The notes under the pieces are model-generated. The model was given only the letters and a program-made list of their open reading frames with translations, had not been told where the DNA came from and searched no databases. From positions 28,208-92,207 of the forward strand of contig NZ_CANBCC010000006.1 in assembly GCF_947366995.1 (NCBI RefSeq): a DNA stretch of 64,000 bases. Direction: 5' to 3'. The DNA comes from an uncultured Aquabacterium sp. Lineage in GTDB: Bacteria > Pseudomonadota > Gammaproteobacteria > Burkholderiales > Burkholderiaceae_C. The translations under genes and the position numbers were made by a program. Shown here piece after piece: positions 37,064 through 46,929 of this stretch. Within the stretch, counting starts at the first letter, position 1. The number at the start of each line of letters is the position of its first letter.

Positions 37064-38290
37064 ATGTCCGATTCCCTGATTTCCGGCTCGCTGCACGATG
37101 GCCTCGTGCAATGGGCCATCCAAGGCCTGCTCGACGCGAGCTGGTGGCAGATCGTGCTGTTCACGCTGCTGGTGACGCACGTCACCATCGCATCGGTCAC
37201 GATCTTCCTGCACCGTGCTCAGGCGCATCGGTCGCTGGACCTGCATGCCATCCCTTCGCACTTCTTCCGCTTCTGGCTGTGGCTCACCACCAGCACCGTC
37301 ACCAAGCAATGGGTGGCCGTGCACCGCAAGCACCACGCCAAGTGTGAAACCGCCGAAGACCCCCACAGCCCCGTGGCCCACGGCATCAAGAAGGTGCTGC
37401 TCGAAGGCCGTGAGCTGTACCGGGACGAGGCCATGAAGGCCGAGACGCTCAAGAAGTACGGCCACAACACGCCGGACGACTGGCTGGAGCGCAACCTCTA
37501 CACCCCTCGCAACAACTGGGGTCCGATCGCCATGCTGCTGATTGACGTGGCGCTGTTCGGCGCCATCGGCATCACGGTCTGGGCTGTGCAGATGGCCTGG
37601 ATCCCGATCACGGCGGCCGGCATCATCAACGGGCTGGGCCACTGGTGGGGCTACCGCAACTTCGAGGCGCCGGACGCTTCCACCAACATCTCGCCGTGGG
37701 GCCTGATCATCGGCGGCGAGGAACTGCACAACAACCACCACACCTACCCGACCTCGGCCAAGTTGTCGGTCAAGCCCTACGAGTTCGACATCGGTTGGGG
37801 CTACATCCGCGGGCTGGAAATGCTGGGTCTGGCCAAGGTGCGCAAGACGCCGCCGCGACTGCAGCTGGGTGACATCAAGCCCGTGGCCGATGCCAAGACG
37901 CTGGAAGCCATCGTGGCCAACCGCTACGAGCTCATGGCCGGCTACGCCCGCGAAGTGCGTCTGGCCTGCCGTGCGGAGCTGACGCGTCTGAAGGCCGCAG
38001 GCGAAGAATCGGCAGCCATCCAGCTGCAGCGCGTGCGCCATTGGATGCACCGCGACGAAAACCAGATGCCGGAAGGAATGTCGGCCCAGGTGGCCGAAGC
38101 CCGCGCCGCGAACCCCAGCCTGGACAAGCTGATCGCCATGCGCGAAGAACTGCGCGCACTCTGGACCCGCACAAACGTGTCTGCCGAGCAACTGGTGGCC
38201 GATCTGCAGAACTGGTGCCATCGTGCCGAAGAGAGCGGCATCCAGGCCCTGCAGGACTTCTCGCGCAAGCTCCGCGCTGCCCACGCCTGA
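37064..38290 (+). CDS. acyl-lipid/acyl-CoA fatty acid desaturase
   Basis: The 408-residue membrane enzyme has the three histidine boxes of the delta-9 type: HRAQAH, HRKHH and HNNHH. Membrane segments are visible near the N-terminus (IVLFTLLVTHVTIASVTIFL) and in the middle (IAMLLIDVALFGAIGITVWAV). The extra C-terminal 130 residues are helical and soluble. The enzyme inserts a double bond in fatty acyl chains with oxygen and reducing power, typically to keep membranes fluid. It is monocistronic and ends at a strong terminator. Confidence 0.92.
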   Translation: MSDSLISGSLHDGLVQWAIQGLLDASWWQIVLFTLLVTHVTIASVTIFLHRAQAHRSLDLHAIPSHFFRFWLWLTTSTVTKQWVAVHRKHHAKCETAEDPHSPVAHGIKKVLLEGRELYRDEAMKAETLKKYGHNTPDDWLERNLYTPRNNWGPIAMLLIDVALFGAIGITVWAVQMAWIPITAAGIINGLGHWWGYRNFEAPDASTNISPWGLIIGGEELHNNHHTYPTSAKLSVKPYEFDIGWGYIRGLEMLGLAKVRKTPPRLQLGDIKPVADAKTLEAIVANRYELMAGYAREVRLACRAELTRLKAAGEESAAIQLQRVRHWMHRDENQMPEGMSAQVAEARAANPSLDKLIAMREELRALWTRTNVSAEQLVADLQNWCHRAEESGIQALQDFSRKLRAAHA

Positions 38291-38330
38291 TCGGCGCCGA
38301 CGCCGCGGCCACGCTCTCACCACTCACACC

Positions 38331-38356
38331 AGCCCCGCCTCGGCGGGGCTTTTTCT
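38331..38356 (+). terminator. rho-independent terminator of the desaturase gene
   Basis: AGCCCCGCC and GGCGGGGCT form a 9-bp stem with a minimal loop, followed by TTTTTCTT. Confidence 0.92.
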
Positions 38357-38479
38357 TGGGTGTTCCGTTCTGGCCGCACACGGCACGGGCCACGTCGGCC
38401 CGCGTTGCAGATCGTGGCCGGGAGGGGTCTCGCGAGTGCCACCGCAGTGTGCGGCTTGGCGCTACCTGATCGCCCATGG

Positions 38480-38514
38480 AAAAAACCCACCGAGGCTTTC
38501 GCCAGGGTGGGTTC
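38480..38514 (-). terminator. rho-independent terminator of rpmB-rpmG
   Basis: On the minus strand AACCCACC and GGTGGGTT pair around a 14-base loop and are followed by a run of T. It lies just beyond the rpmG stop. Confidence 0.88.
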
Positions 38515-38538
38515 TTGAAGCAGGTGCCTCGCGCTGAA

Positions 38539-38709
38539 TTACTTCAGCTTCACTTCCTTGTACAGGACGTGCTTGCGGGCCTTGGGGTCGAACTTCATGA
38601 ATTCCAGCTTTTCGGGCGTGGTCTTCTTGTTCTTGGCCGTGGTGTAGAAGTGGCCGGTACCCGCAGTGGATTCCAGCTTGATCTTTTCGCGTCCGCCTTT
38701 AGCAGCCAT
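38539..38709 (-). CDS. rpmG: 50S ribosomal protein L33
   Basis: This 56-residue ORF is below the track's length limit. It reads [20 protein letters not shown] and then [20 protein letters not shown] before a basic end, [14 protein letters not shown]. This is bacterial L33 of the cysteine-free type, so it needs no zinc. It starts 14 bp after the rpmB stop on the same strand. Confidence 0.97.
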   Translation of the reverse strand: MAAKGGREKIKLESTAGTGHFYTTAKNKKTTPEKLEFMKFDPKARKHVLYKEVKLK

Positions 38710-38723
38710 GGTTCAGTCTCCGA

Positions 38724-38957
38724 TCACAGTTCGCCACGGGCGCGCAGGTCAACCAAGACCTGATCGATACCCACCTTGTCCACCAGACGCAGGCCGGCGG
38801 CGCTGATGCGCAGACGCACCCAGCGGTTCTCGCTTTCGACCCAGAAGCGGCGGTACTGCAGGTTGGGCAGGAAACGACGCTTGGTTTTGTTGTTGGCGTG
38901 GGAAACATTGTTCCCGACCATCGGGCCCTTGCCCGTGACTTGACAGACGCGTGCCAT
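38724..38957 (-). CDS. rpmB: 50S ribosomal protein L28
   Basis: The ATG at 38957 gives 77 residues beginning [20 protein letters not shown], the L28 signature, then [20 protein letters not shown]. The longer track ORF reads into the leader. It is followed by rpmG in the usual rpmBG pair. The 207 bp upstream, shared with the trxB end, should hold the promoter; no unambiguous boxes were picked. Confidence 0.97.
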   Translation of the reverse strand: MARVCQVTGKGPMVGNNVSHANNKTKRRFLPNLQYRRFWVESENRWVRLRISAAGLRLVDKVGIDQVLVDLRARGEL

Positions 38958-39164
38958 GACGCTTCTCCGTTCGCTGTATGCGCTTGTGTTGCGATTCGGT
39001 GACCAGAGCAGGGCCGGCTGCTTCGGGGCTGCAGGCCTTGGTGGTTCACCCTTCCGACGTCGCCGCTCACCTGAACTGTCTTGCAACAGCATCGGCGCCC
39101 GGTCGTTTCGGGACGAAATTGGCAAAACCGAGATTATAGCCAGATTCCGCCGGCTTGGCAAAGG

Positions 39165-40199
<1,035 letters not shown>

Positions 40200-40341
40200 T
40201 CATAAAGTGCTAAAAACTGCCGTACACGTGCCGAAAATTGTAGAGACGGTTGTATGTCACAGGCACGCACAGGTGATTTCGACCTTTTCCGACCTTTTTC
40301 CTTGACAGGCCTTCGTCGTCTTAAACCCAAGAGGAGCCGCC

Positions 40342-41013
40342 ATGGCCATGTTGTCCAATCTTGATCTGATCCGGCGTGTCCCGCTGTTCTCGATGCTGAC
40401 CCCGGCGCAGGCCGAGTCCATCGCGGAAGGCGTGGTCAAGCGCCGCTATCGCCGTGGCGAACTCATCGTCGAGCGCGGTCGCAAGACCAATTCGCTGTTC
40501 ATTCTGCTCAACGGCCGCGCGCGCGTCGTGGCAGCCGATGAACGCGGCCGTGAGGTGATCCTGGCTGTCCTGGAAGCCGGCGACTACCTGGGCGAGATGA
40601 GTCTGATCGACAACGAGCCGCACTCGGCCACCGTGCGTGCCGAGGTCCAGACCGACGTGCTGGTGCTGGGCCGTGCGGAATTTGCCCGCTGTCTGCCCGA
40701 GAACTCCTCGCTGTCCTACGCCATCCTGCGCGGTCTGGTGCAGCGTCTGCGCAACGCCGACCGGCAGATCGAGTCGCTGGCGCTGCTCGATGTCTACGGC
40801 CGCGTGGCCCGCGCACTCCTCGACATGGCCGACGATGACGACGGCGCCAAGATCATCCGCGGCAAGGTCTCGCGTCAGGATCTGGCCAAGCACGTCGGGG
40901 CCTCGCGCGAGATGGTCAGCCGCGTGATGAAGGACCTCGAAGAGCGTGGCCTGATCGAGACGCAAGAAACCGGCAGCGTCGTGCTGAAGGACCGCCTGGC
41001 CGCCACCGCCTGA
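40342..41013 (+). CDS. Crp/Fnr family transcriptional regulator
   Basis: The 223-residue protein has a cyclic-nucleotide-binding fold (GELIVERGRKTNSLFILLNGRARVV, GDYLGEMSLIDNEPHSATV) and a C-terminal winged helix with KVSRQDLAKHVGASREMVSRVMKDLEERG. The four Fnr-type iron-sulfur cysteines are absent (only one Cys is seen), so it is not an oxygen-sensing Fnr. The ligand cannot be told; the fold resembles the Crp-like regulators often found beside trxB and ftsK in Burkholderiales. An AGGAG site precedes the ATG. Confidence 0.9.
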   Translation: MAMLSNLDLIRRVPLFSMLTPAQAESIAEGVVKRRYRRGELIVERGRKTNSLFILLNGRARVVAADERGREVILAVLEAGDYLGEMSLIDNEPHSATVRAEVQTDVLVLGRAEFARCLPENSSLSYAILRGLVQRLRNADRQIESLALLDVYGRVARALLDMADDDDGAKIIRGKVSRQDLAKHVGASREMVSRVMKDLEERGLIETQETGSVVLKDRLAATA

Positions 41014-41110
41014 GCGGGTGCGCCTCCGACGCGCACGGCGTGCGTGTAACGGTGTTTTCGTGCGCCTGCCTGCAGGCTGAAGCGCACTGAAATGCCGCCA
41101 CAATGCAGGG

Positions 41111-43579
41111 ATGACTTTTCCGCTGGGATCCCTCCGCACCGAGGGCGCTGCCACCCGTGGGGGCGAGCGCCGCAGTGAGCCGGGTGCCGCGCCGGCCCGT
41201 GCCTCCGGCCGCCTGCACCGCGCGCAGATGGCCGCTTCCCTGGCCCGCCCCCCCGAGTCCACCACCCCGCCCGAGCACACGCTCCGCTTTCAGGCCGCGT
41301 TGCTCATTGGCGCGGTCGTGTGGTTGCTGTTCCTGCTGGCGATGCTGAGCCACAACCGGCTCGATCCCGCCTTCACCACCTCCGGTCACCACACCGAGCC
41401 CACCAACTGGGCCGGGCAGTTGGGCGCCTACGCTTCCGACCTCGCGCAGTTCGTGCTGGGCCAATCGTCCTGGTGGCTGCTCCTGATCGGCGCCCGTGTG
41501 TGGCTGGGGGCGCTGGCGCGCTGGCTTCGCCGTGATGCGAGCGTCAGCGGCAGTGTCCCCGCCACCTCGTTTTCGCCGTGGCGTTTTGGCGCCGGTGTCG
41601 TGCTGTTGCTGGCAGCCAGCACGGCCCTCGAATGGTCGCGTCTGTACCGCCACGAAGATGTGCTCGCCGGCGCTCACGCGGGCGGCATCCTGGGCATGAC
41701 GCTGGGCCAGCTGGGCGAGCGCTGGCTGGGTTTCAACGGCTCGGGCGTGGTCTGGATTGCCCTGCTGGTGGCCGGCACGGCCATGGCCCTGCGCTTCTCC
41801 TGGCTGGACCTGGCCGAGCGCATCGGCGCGCTGTTCGACGGCCTGCGCCAGCAACGCGAGGCCCGCCGTGAAGAGGCCCGAGACATCCGCATCGGCGAGA
41901 AGGCCGCCATCGAGCGGGAGCGCGTGGTCGAAGAGGTGCGCCATGAGCTGCCCGCCGAGCCCATCCCCATCATCATCGAGCAGCCGGTGGTCGAGGTGCC
42001 CAAGTCCGACCGGGTGGCCAAGGAAAAGCAGAAGCCTCTGTTTGCCGAGATGGGCGACAACAAGCTGCCGCAGATCGACCTGCTCGACCCCACCGTGGGC
42101 CGCATCGAGACGGTGACGCCTGAGACGCTCGAGATGACCTCGCGCATGATCGAGAAGAAGTTGAAGGACTTCGGCGTTGAGGTGCGGGTGGTGGCGGCCT
42201 CGCCGGGCCCGGTCATCACGCGCTACGAAATCGAGCCGGCCACTGGCGTCAAGGGCTCGCAGATCGTGAACCTGGCCAAGGACCTGGCGCGCTCGCTGTC
42301 GCTGGTCAGCATCCGCGTGGTCGAGACCATTCCCGGCAAGAATCTGATGGCGCTGGAACTGCCCAACGCCAAGCGCCAGATGATCCGCCTCACCGAGATC
42401 CTCGGCTCGCAGGTCTACCATGAGGCCCAGTCCATGCTGACCATCGGCTTGGGCAAGGACATCGTGGGTGCACCCGTGGTGGCCGACCTGGCGAAGATGC
42501 CGCACTGCCTGGTGGCCGGCACCACCGGCTCAGGCAAATCGGTGGGCATCAACGCCACCATCCTGAGCCTGCTCTACAAGGCCGAAGCGCGCGATGTTCG
42601 TCTCATCCTGATCGACCCGAAGATGCTCGAAATGAGCGTCTACGAAGGCATCCCGCACCTGCTGTGCCCGGTCGTGACGGACATGAAGCTCGCCAGCAAT
42701 GCCCTGAACTGGGCGGTGGGCGAGATGGAGCGGCGCTACAAGCTCATGTCCAAGATGGGCGTGCGTAACCTGGCGGGCTACAACAAGAAGATGGAAGACG
42801 CCAAGGCCCGTGGCGAGCTGATTCCGAACCCGTTCAGCCTGACGCCCGACGAGCCGGAACCACTCGACCGCCTGCCGCACATCGTCATCGTCATCGACGA
42901 ACTGGCCGACCTGATGATGGTCGTGGGCAAGAAAATCGAAGAGCTGATTGCGCGTCTGGCCCAGAAGGCCCGCGCGGCCGGCATCCACCTGATCTTGGCG
43001 ACACAGCGCCCCTCGGTCGACGTGATCACCGGCCTCATCAAGGCCAACATCCCGACGCGCATCTCGTTCCAAGTCAGCAGCAAGATCGACAGCCGCACCA
43101 TCCTCGACCAGATGGGCGCGGAAGCGTTGCTGGGGCAGGGCGACATGCTGTACCTGCCCTCGGGCACCGGCCTGCCGATCCGCGTGCATGGCGCCTTTGT
43201 CAGCGACGACGAAGTGCACCGTGTCGTCGAGTACCTCAAGACGCAGGGCGAGCCCAATTACATCGAGGGCATCCTCGAAGGCGGCACACTCAGCGACGAG
43301 GGCAGCAACCTCGACGGTTCGCCCGCAGGCGGCGGCGATGGCGAGCAGGACCCGATGTACGACAACGCCGTGTCCGTGGTGCTGCAGCATCGCAAGGCGT
43401 CGATTTCGCTGGTGCAGCGGCACCTGCGCATCGGCTACAACCGGGCGGCCCGCCTGCTGGAGCAGATGGAAAAGTCGGGTCTGGTCTCGTCGATGTCAAC
43501 CAACGGCAACCGCGAAATCATCACGCCGGCGCGCGGCGGTGAAGGCGGCGCCACCTCGGCGCCGTGGGACGAGGCCTGA
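41111..43579 (+). CDS. ftsK: DNA translocase FtsK
   Basis: The 822-residue protein starts at ATG 41111; an ATG at 41228 is an alternative nearer the first helix. The N-terminus has four membrane helices ([17 protein letters not shown] onward). A charged linker follows, then the motor domain with Walker [13 protein letters not shown] and Walker [16 protein letters not shown], and a C-terminal gamma winged-helix domain ([24 protein letters not shown]) that reads KOPS sites. FtsK clears and resolves chromosome termini at the division septum. Its stop overlaps the lolA start (TGATG), a common ftsK-lolA pair. Confidence 0.97.
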   Translation: MTFPLGSLRTEGAATRGGERRSEPGAAPARASGRLHRAQMAASLARPPESTTPPEHTLRFQAALLIGAVVWLLFLLAMLSHNRLDPAFTTSGHHTEPTNWAGQLGAYASDLAQFVLGQSSWWLLLIGARVWLGALARWLRRDASVSGSVPATSFSPWRFGAGVVLLLAASTALEWSRLYRHEDVLAGAHAGGILGMTLGQLGERWLGFNGSGVVWIALLVAGTAMALRFSWLDLAERIGALFDGLRQQREARREEARDIRIGEKAAIERERVVEEVRHELPAEPIPIIIEQPVVEVPKSDRVAKEKQKPLFAEMGDNKLPQIDLLDPTVGRIETVTPETLEMTSRMIEKKLKDFGVEVRVVAASPGPVITRYEIEPATGVKGSQIVNLAKDLARSLSLVSIRVVETIPGKNLMALELPNAKRQMIRLTEILGSQVYHEAQSMLTIGLGKDIVGAPVVADLAKMPHCLVAGTTGSGKSVGINATILSLLYKAEARDVRLILIDPKMLEMSVYEGIPHLLCPVVTDMKLASNALNWAVGEMERRYKLMSKMGVRNLAGYNKKMEDAKARGELIPNPFSLTPDEPEPLDRLPHIVIVIDELADLMMVVGKKIEELIARLAQKARAAGIHLILATQRPSVDVITGLIKANIPTRISFQVSSKIDSRTILDQMGAEALLGQGDMLYLPSGTGLPIRVHGAFVSDDEVHRVVEYLKTQGEPNYIEGILEGGTLSDEGSNLDGSPAGGGDGEQDPMYDNAVSVVLQHRKASISLVQRHLRIGYNRAARLLEQMEKSGLVSSMSTNGNREIITPARGGEGGATSAPWDEA

Positions 43580-44295
43580 TGGCCACCACCAGAGAGACGC
43601 ACATGATGCACCTTGCCCCGATGTCCATGACCCGTATGCTGACCATCGGTGCCGTGGCGGCCGCCAGCCTCATGCTGAGCCAGCCGGCCCGGGCCGATGC
43701 CGTGGCGGCCCTGCGCGCCTTCGTGAAGGACGTGGACGCCGGACGCGGCAGCTTCGTGCAGACCGTGACCTCGCCGGATGGCAAGAAGAGCCGACAGTCG
43801 CGCGGCACGCTGGAGTTCCAGCGCCCGAACCGCTTCCGCTTCAGCTACACCGCGCCCACCGAGCAGCTCATCGTGGGCGATGGCAAGCAAGTATGGCTGT
43901 ACGACACCGACCTCAACCAGGTCACGGTGCGTCCGATGAGCCAGGCCTTGGGGGCCACGCCAGCGGCCTTGCTGGCCGGTGCGTCGCTGGACAAGGACTT
44001 CACCCTCAAGAACGTTGCTGCTTCCTCGTCGGGTGCGGCGACCGCGACCCCGACGCCTCAACAGGCAACGAACTCGATGGAATGGGTGGAGGCCTTGCCG
44101 CGCCACAAAGAGGGGCAATTCCAATCCGTGCGCGTCGGATTCCGGGGCGGTCAGTTGACGGCCCTGGAGATCCTGGATGCCTTCGGGCAGCGCTCGAGAC
44201 TGGACTTCACGCAGTTCGATTCGAAGCCGACCCTGGCGGCCGGCCGTTTCCAGTTCACACCGCCAGCGGGCGCCGACGTGCTGAACCAGCCTTGA
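43579..44295 (+). CDS. lolA: outer-membrane lipoprotein carrier protein LolA
   Basis: The start at ATG 43579 overlaps the ftsK stop; a start at ATG 43603 with AGAGAG upstream is also possible. A signal peptide ends in SQPARA before DAVAAL. The mature protein has the LolA pattern GSFVQTVTSPDGKKSRQSRGTLEFQRPNRFRF, IVGDGKQVWLYDTDLNQVTV and the C-terminal FTPPAGADVL. LolA carries lipoproteins across the periplasm from LolCDE to LolB. A Ala/Thr/Pro-rich insert (SSSGAATATPTPQQA) interrupts the middle. Confidence 0.93.
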   Translation: MATTRETHMMHLAPMSMTRMLTIGAVAAASLMLSQPARADAVAALRAFVKDVDAGRGSFVQTVTSPDGKKSRQSRGTLEFQRPNRFRFSYTAPTEQLIVGDGKQVWLYDTDLNQVTVRPMSQALGATPAALLAGASLDKDFTLKNVAASSSGAATATPTPQQATNSMEWVEALPRHKEGQFQSVRVGFRGGQLTALEILDAFGQRSRLDFTQFDSKPTLAAGRFQFTPPAGADVLNQP

Positions 44296-44390
44296 ACGAG
44301 CGGGCAGGGCGGGCCCACGTGGGGCCGGGCCTCTGTCCGTCATGACGCGTCAAGGGCGCGCCACTCCTTGAATCTTTGTATGTTGTTGAA

Positions 44391-44436
44391 CCAGCCCTCA
44401 TTGTGGCTGGTCAGAGGCTCACAGCGTGAGCCTCTG
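44391..44436. other. two hairpins between lolA and the DEAD-box helicase gene
   Basis: CCAGCC and GGCTGG pair at 44391-44410. CAGAGGCTCAC and GTGAGCCTCTG form a perfect 11-bp stem with a 3-base loop at 44412-44436. No T-run follows on either strand. They lie between convergent genes and are the best candidates for transcription stops there. Confidence 0.55.
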
Positions 44437-44449
44437 CAAGGCACTTCAA

Positions 44450-45150
44450 TCAGCCTTCGCGCTTGACGAAACCGGGGCGCTTGCCGCCGAAGCCCGGCTT
44501 CGGGCCCGACTTGAAGCCACCCGGCTTGCCGCCGAACGAGGGCTTGTCACCGAACTTGCCGTGACCGGGCTTGCCACCGAAAGGCTTGTCGCCAAACGGG
44601 CGGCCTTCACCGCGCGCTTCGAAGCGATCGCCACCGAAGCCGGGCTTGCCGCCGAACGGCTTGCCTTGCGGACGGTCACCAAACGGACGGTCACCAAACG
44701 GACGGTCGCCGCCCTGGCGGTCGCCAAACGGATCAGCACCGCGCTCACGGCGATCGGCAAACGGTCGGTCCGTACGGGGGCGGTCGCCACCAAAGGCAGG
44801 ACGATCACCGCCGAACTTGCGTTCGCCGCCACCGAAGCCACCACGGTCACCCTGCGGGCGGTCGCCGAAAGGCTTGCGCTCGCCACGGAAGCCACCGCGG
44901 TCGCCCGAGCGATCGCCGCCGAAACCACGCGGGCCGTCTTCACGCGGTGCAAAGCGTGCTTCGCGGTTCGGGCTGAAGCCCTCTTCACGCGGCGCAAACT
45001 CGCGGCGCTCGCCGCCATGACGCTCCTCACGCGGAGCGCCGAAGCCGCGGGGCTCGCCCCAGCCGCCTTCACGCTTGCCGCCAAAGCGGGGGCCGCGGTC
45101 ATCGCGACGGCCGTGGCCGGGCATCGGCTTGTCGCGACGAGGGCCGCCGC
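44450..45150 (-). repeat. repetitive coding region for the helicase Gly/Arg/Phe tail
   Basis: The segment encodes many near-copies of FGGDR, FGDRP, PFGGKP and RGGFGG. The DNA itself is repetitive (multiple ggcggtcgccaaacgg-like units on the plus strand), so slippage and length variation between strains are likely. Confidence 0.8.
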
Positions 45151-46450
45151 GGTCGGCGTGCATCTTCGTCGTCGGCTCCAGACCCTCGATCACCGATTCA
45201 GGGATGCGCTGGGTGGTAAAGCGTTCGATGCGGCGCACCATCGGGATGTCGCGGCGCTCGGCGAGCGTCACGGCCAGACCGGAGCGACCGGCACGACCCG
45301 TACGGCCGATGCGGTGCACGTAGTCTTCCGGCTTCATCGGCATGCCGTAGTTGATCACGTGGGTGATCGTGGGCACGTCGATGCCACGGGCAGCCACGTC
45401 GGTGGCCACCAGCACGCGCAGTTGGCGCGAACGCAGTGCCTGCAGCACGCGGTTGCGGCGGCCTTGCGGCATGCCGCCGTGCAGTGCGGCGACGGCGTGG
45501 CCCATGTCGGCCAGGCGGTCGGCCAGGATGTCGGCGTCGCGCTGGGTGCTCGTGAAGATCACGGCCTGGTCCACTTCGCGGGCGGTCAGCAGCTTGTCCA
45601 GCAGGTCGTTCTTGTGGTGCAGCGAGTCGGCCAGGTGCAGACGCTGTTCGATGTTGTCGTGGCTGTCGGTGTGCGAGGCCACTTCGATGCTCAGGGCATC
45701 GCGCGTCAGGCGCTGTGCCAGCTGACCCACGTGACCGGCAAAGGTCGCCGAGAACATCAGCGTCTGGCGCTCCGCCGGGGTGGCGGCGGCGATCTGCTCG
45801 ATGTCCTCGATGAAGCCCATGTCCAGCATGCGGTCGGCTTCGTCCAGCACCAGCACTTCCAGATTGGACAGGATGGCGGCGCCGGTGCCCAGGTGGTCCA
45901 GCAGACGGCCGGGGGTGGCAATCAACACATCCAGCGGCCCCTTCAAGGCCTTGAGCTGAGCGCCGTACGGCACGCCGCCCACCACCGTGGCCACACGCAG
46001 GCCTTGCAGGTGGCGGCCATAGGTCGTGGCGGCCTTGGCCACTTGCAGGGCCAGTTCGCGGGTCGGGGCGAGCACCAGCACGCGCGGGCCGTGGACCTTG
46101 CCCTTTTCGCGGCGCTTGGCGTTGTCGCCACGGGCGGCCACGATGCGCTCCAGCGCCGGCAGCATGAAGGCGGCGGTCTTGCCCGAGCCGGTGCTCGAAG
46201 CCACACGCAGGTCGGCACCGTTCAGGGCGGCCGGAATGGCCTGCACCTGCACACTGGTCGGCTGGGTGTAGCCCGAATCGGCCAGGGCGTGCACCAGGTG
46301 CGCGCTCAGGCCGAGGTCGGCAAAGGTCGGGCCTTCGGGCGTCTCGACGGCGTCAGCCTGCGGCTCGACGCCGAAATCGCTTTCGATGCGGCGAACGAGG
46401 GCTTCGAGCTGCGAGTCGACGCTGTTCTGGTTTGTTTGATCTTGGGACAT
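44450..46450 (-). CDS. DEAD-box RNA helicase with long Gly/Arg-rich tail
   Basis: The ATG at 46450 (MSQDQTNQNS) gives 666 residues; the track start is 7 codons upstream. The helicase core has the Q motif and FADLGLS, Walker A ASSTGSGKTAAF, PTRELALQ, the DEAD box VLVLDEADRMLDMGF, the SAT motif and HRIGRTGRAGR. From about residue 440 to the end the chain is a disordered basic tail full of FGGDRP, FGDRP and FGGKP repeats. The core is RhlE-like; the tail probably binds RNA or drives condensates. The upstream leader is unusually long, which fits cold-inducible helicases. Confidence 0.92.
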   Translation of the reverse strand: MSQDQTNQNSVDSQLEALVRRIESDFGVEPQADAVETPEGPTFADLGLSAHLVHALADSGYTQPTSVQVQAIPAALNGADLRVASSTGSGKTAAFMLPALERIVAARGDNAKRREKGKVHGPRVLVLAPTRELALQVAKAATTYGRHLQGLRVATVVGGVPYGAQLKALKGPLDVLIATPGRLLDHLGTGAAILSNLEVLVLDEADRMLDMGFIEDIEQIAAATPAERQTLMFSATFAGHVGQLAQRLTRDALSIEVASHTDSHDNIEQRLHLADSLHHKNDLLDKLLTAREVDQAVIFTSTQRDADILADRLADMGHAVAALHGGMPQGRRNRVLQALRSRQLRVLVATDVAARGIDVPTITHVINYGMPMKPEDYVHRIGRTGRAGRSGLAVTLAERRDIPMVRRIERFTTQRIPESVIEGLEPTTKMHADRGGPRRDKPMPGHGRRDDRGPRFGGKREGGWGEPRGFGAPREERHGGERREFAPREEGFSPNREARFAPREDGPRGFGGDRSGDRGGFRGERKPFGDRPQGDRGGFGGGERKFGGDRPAFGGDRPRTDRPFADRRERGADPFGDRQGGDRPFGDRPFGDRPQGKPFGGKPGFGGDRFEARGEGRPFGDKPFGGKPGHGKFGDKPSFGGKPGGFKSGPKPGFGGKRPGFVKREG

Positions 46451-46929
46451 GTGTTCTTTCAAGCAATGCAAGGCACAACCTGCGGCCCGATGGGCAGCAT
46501 GTCGCGCAAGCCAGGACGCGACCCGATTGCGGGTCGACGGGCCTGGCCCGGGGTGGGTCGCTGGGATTCGTGTCCGTACTTCGTGACAGGCGCATGCAGC
46601 GCGTGACGGGTCACGGTGAGTCGGTTTGAAAGCGACGGCATCGCCGCCAACCGGAACTCAAGACACGTGTGCTGAAGCTGTGGTCCGTGCACTCCGTAGA
46701 GTGGTCGCTTCTGGTGAAGCAGACGTCGCACGACCCGGCTACCTTGACTGGCAGACACCCGACGGTGTGTGCCCGGCTTGAAAAAGGTCAGAGGGGATGT
46801 ACTCAGATTCCTCATCGGCCGCCCATAAAGGGCTGGCACAGCGAAGAATCATCTATTGTGGCACCGCACCGAGGGTTTGTCCAGTCCCCCTCCTGTCAGC
46901 ACGGTGGGGCGGCCTGCGACAATTCCGTC
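46451..46929. promoter_or_regulatory. 479-bp divergent intergenic region with several hairpins
   Basis: No gene is supported here. It holds CGACCCG-ATTG-CGGGTCG (46519-46536) nested within CCAGG/CCTGG arms and a perfect CGTGAC-GG-GTCACG (46602-46615). Most of it should be the leader of the leftward helicase and the promoter of rarA. A minus-strand ORF (46459-46839) lacks coding character. Confidence 0.5.

Noticed and set aside
44426-46606. 726-residue plus-strand ORF opposite the DEAD-box helicase
   Set aside because: Its Ala/Thr repeats mirror the repetitive helicase tail; the helicase core on the minus strand is certain.
46459-46839. 126-residue minus-strand ORF in the rarA/helicase gap
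   Set aside because: Composition is not that of the neighbours' coding DNA, no motif, and it overlaps the hairpin-rich leader.
46669-46929. 87-residue N-terminal extension of RarA in the ORF track
   Set aside because: The family starts close to the AAA+ core and the extension looks like translated intergenic DNA.
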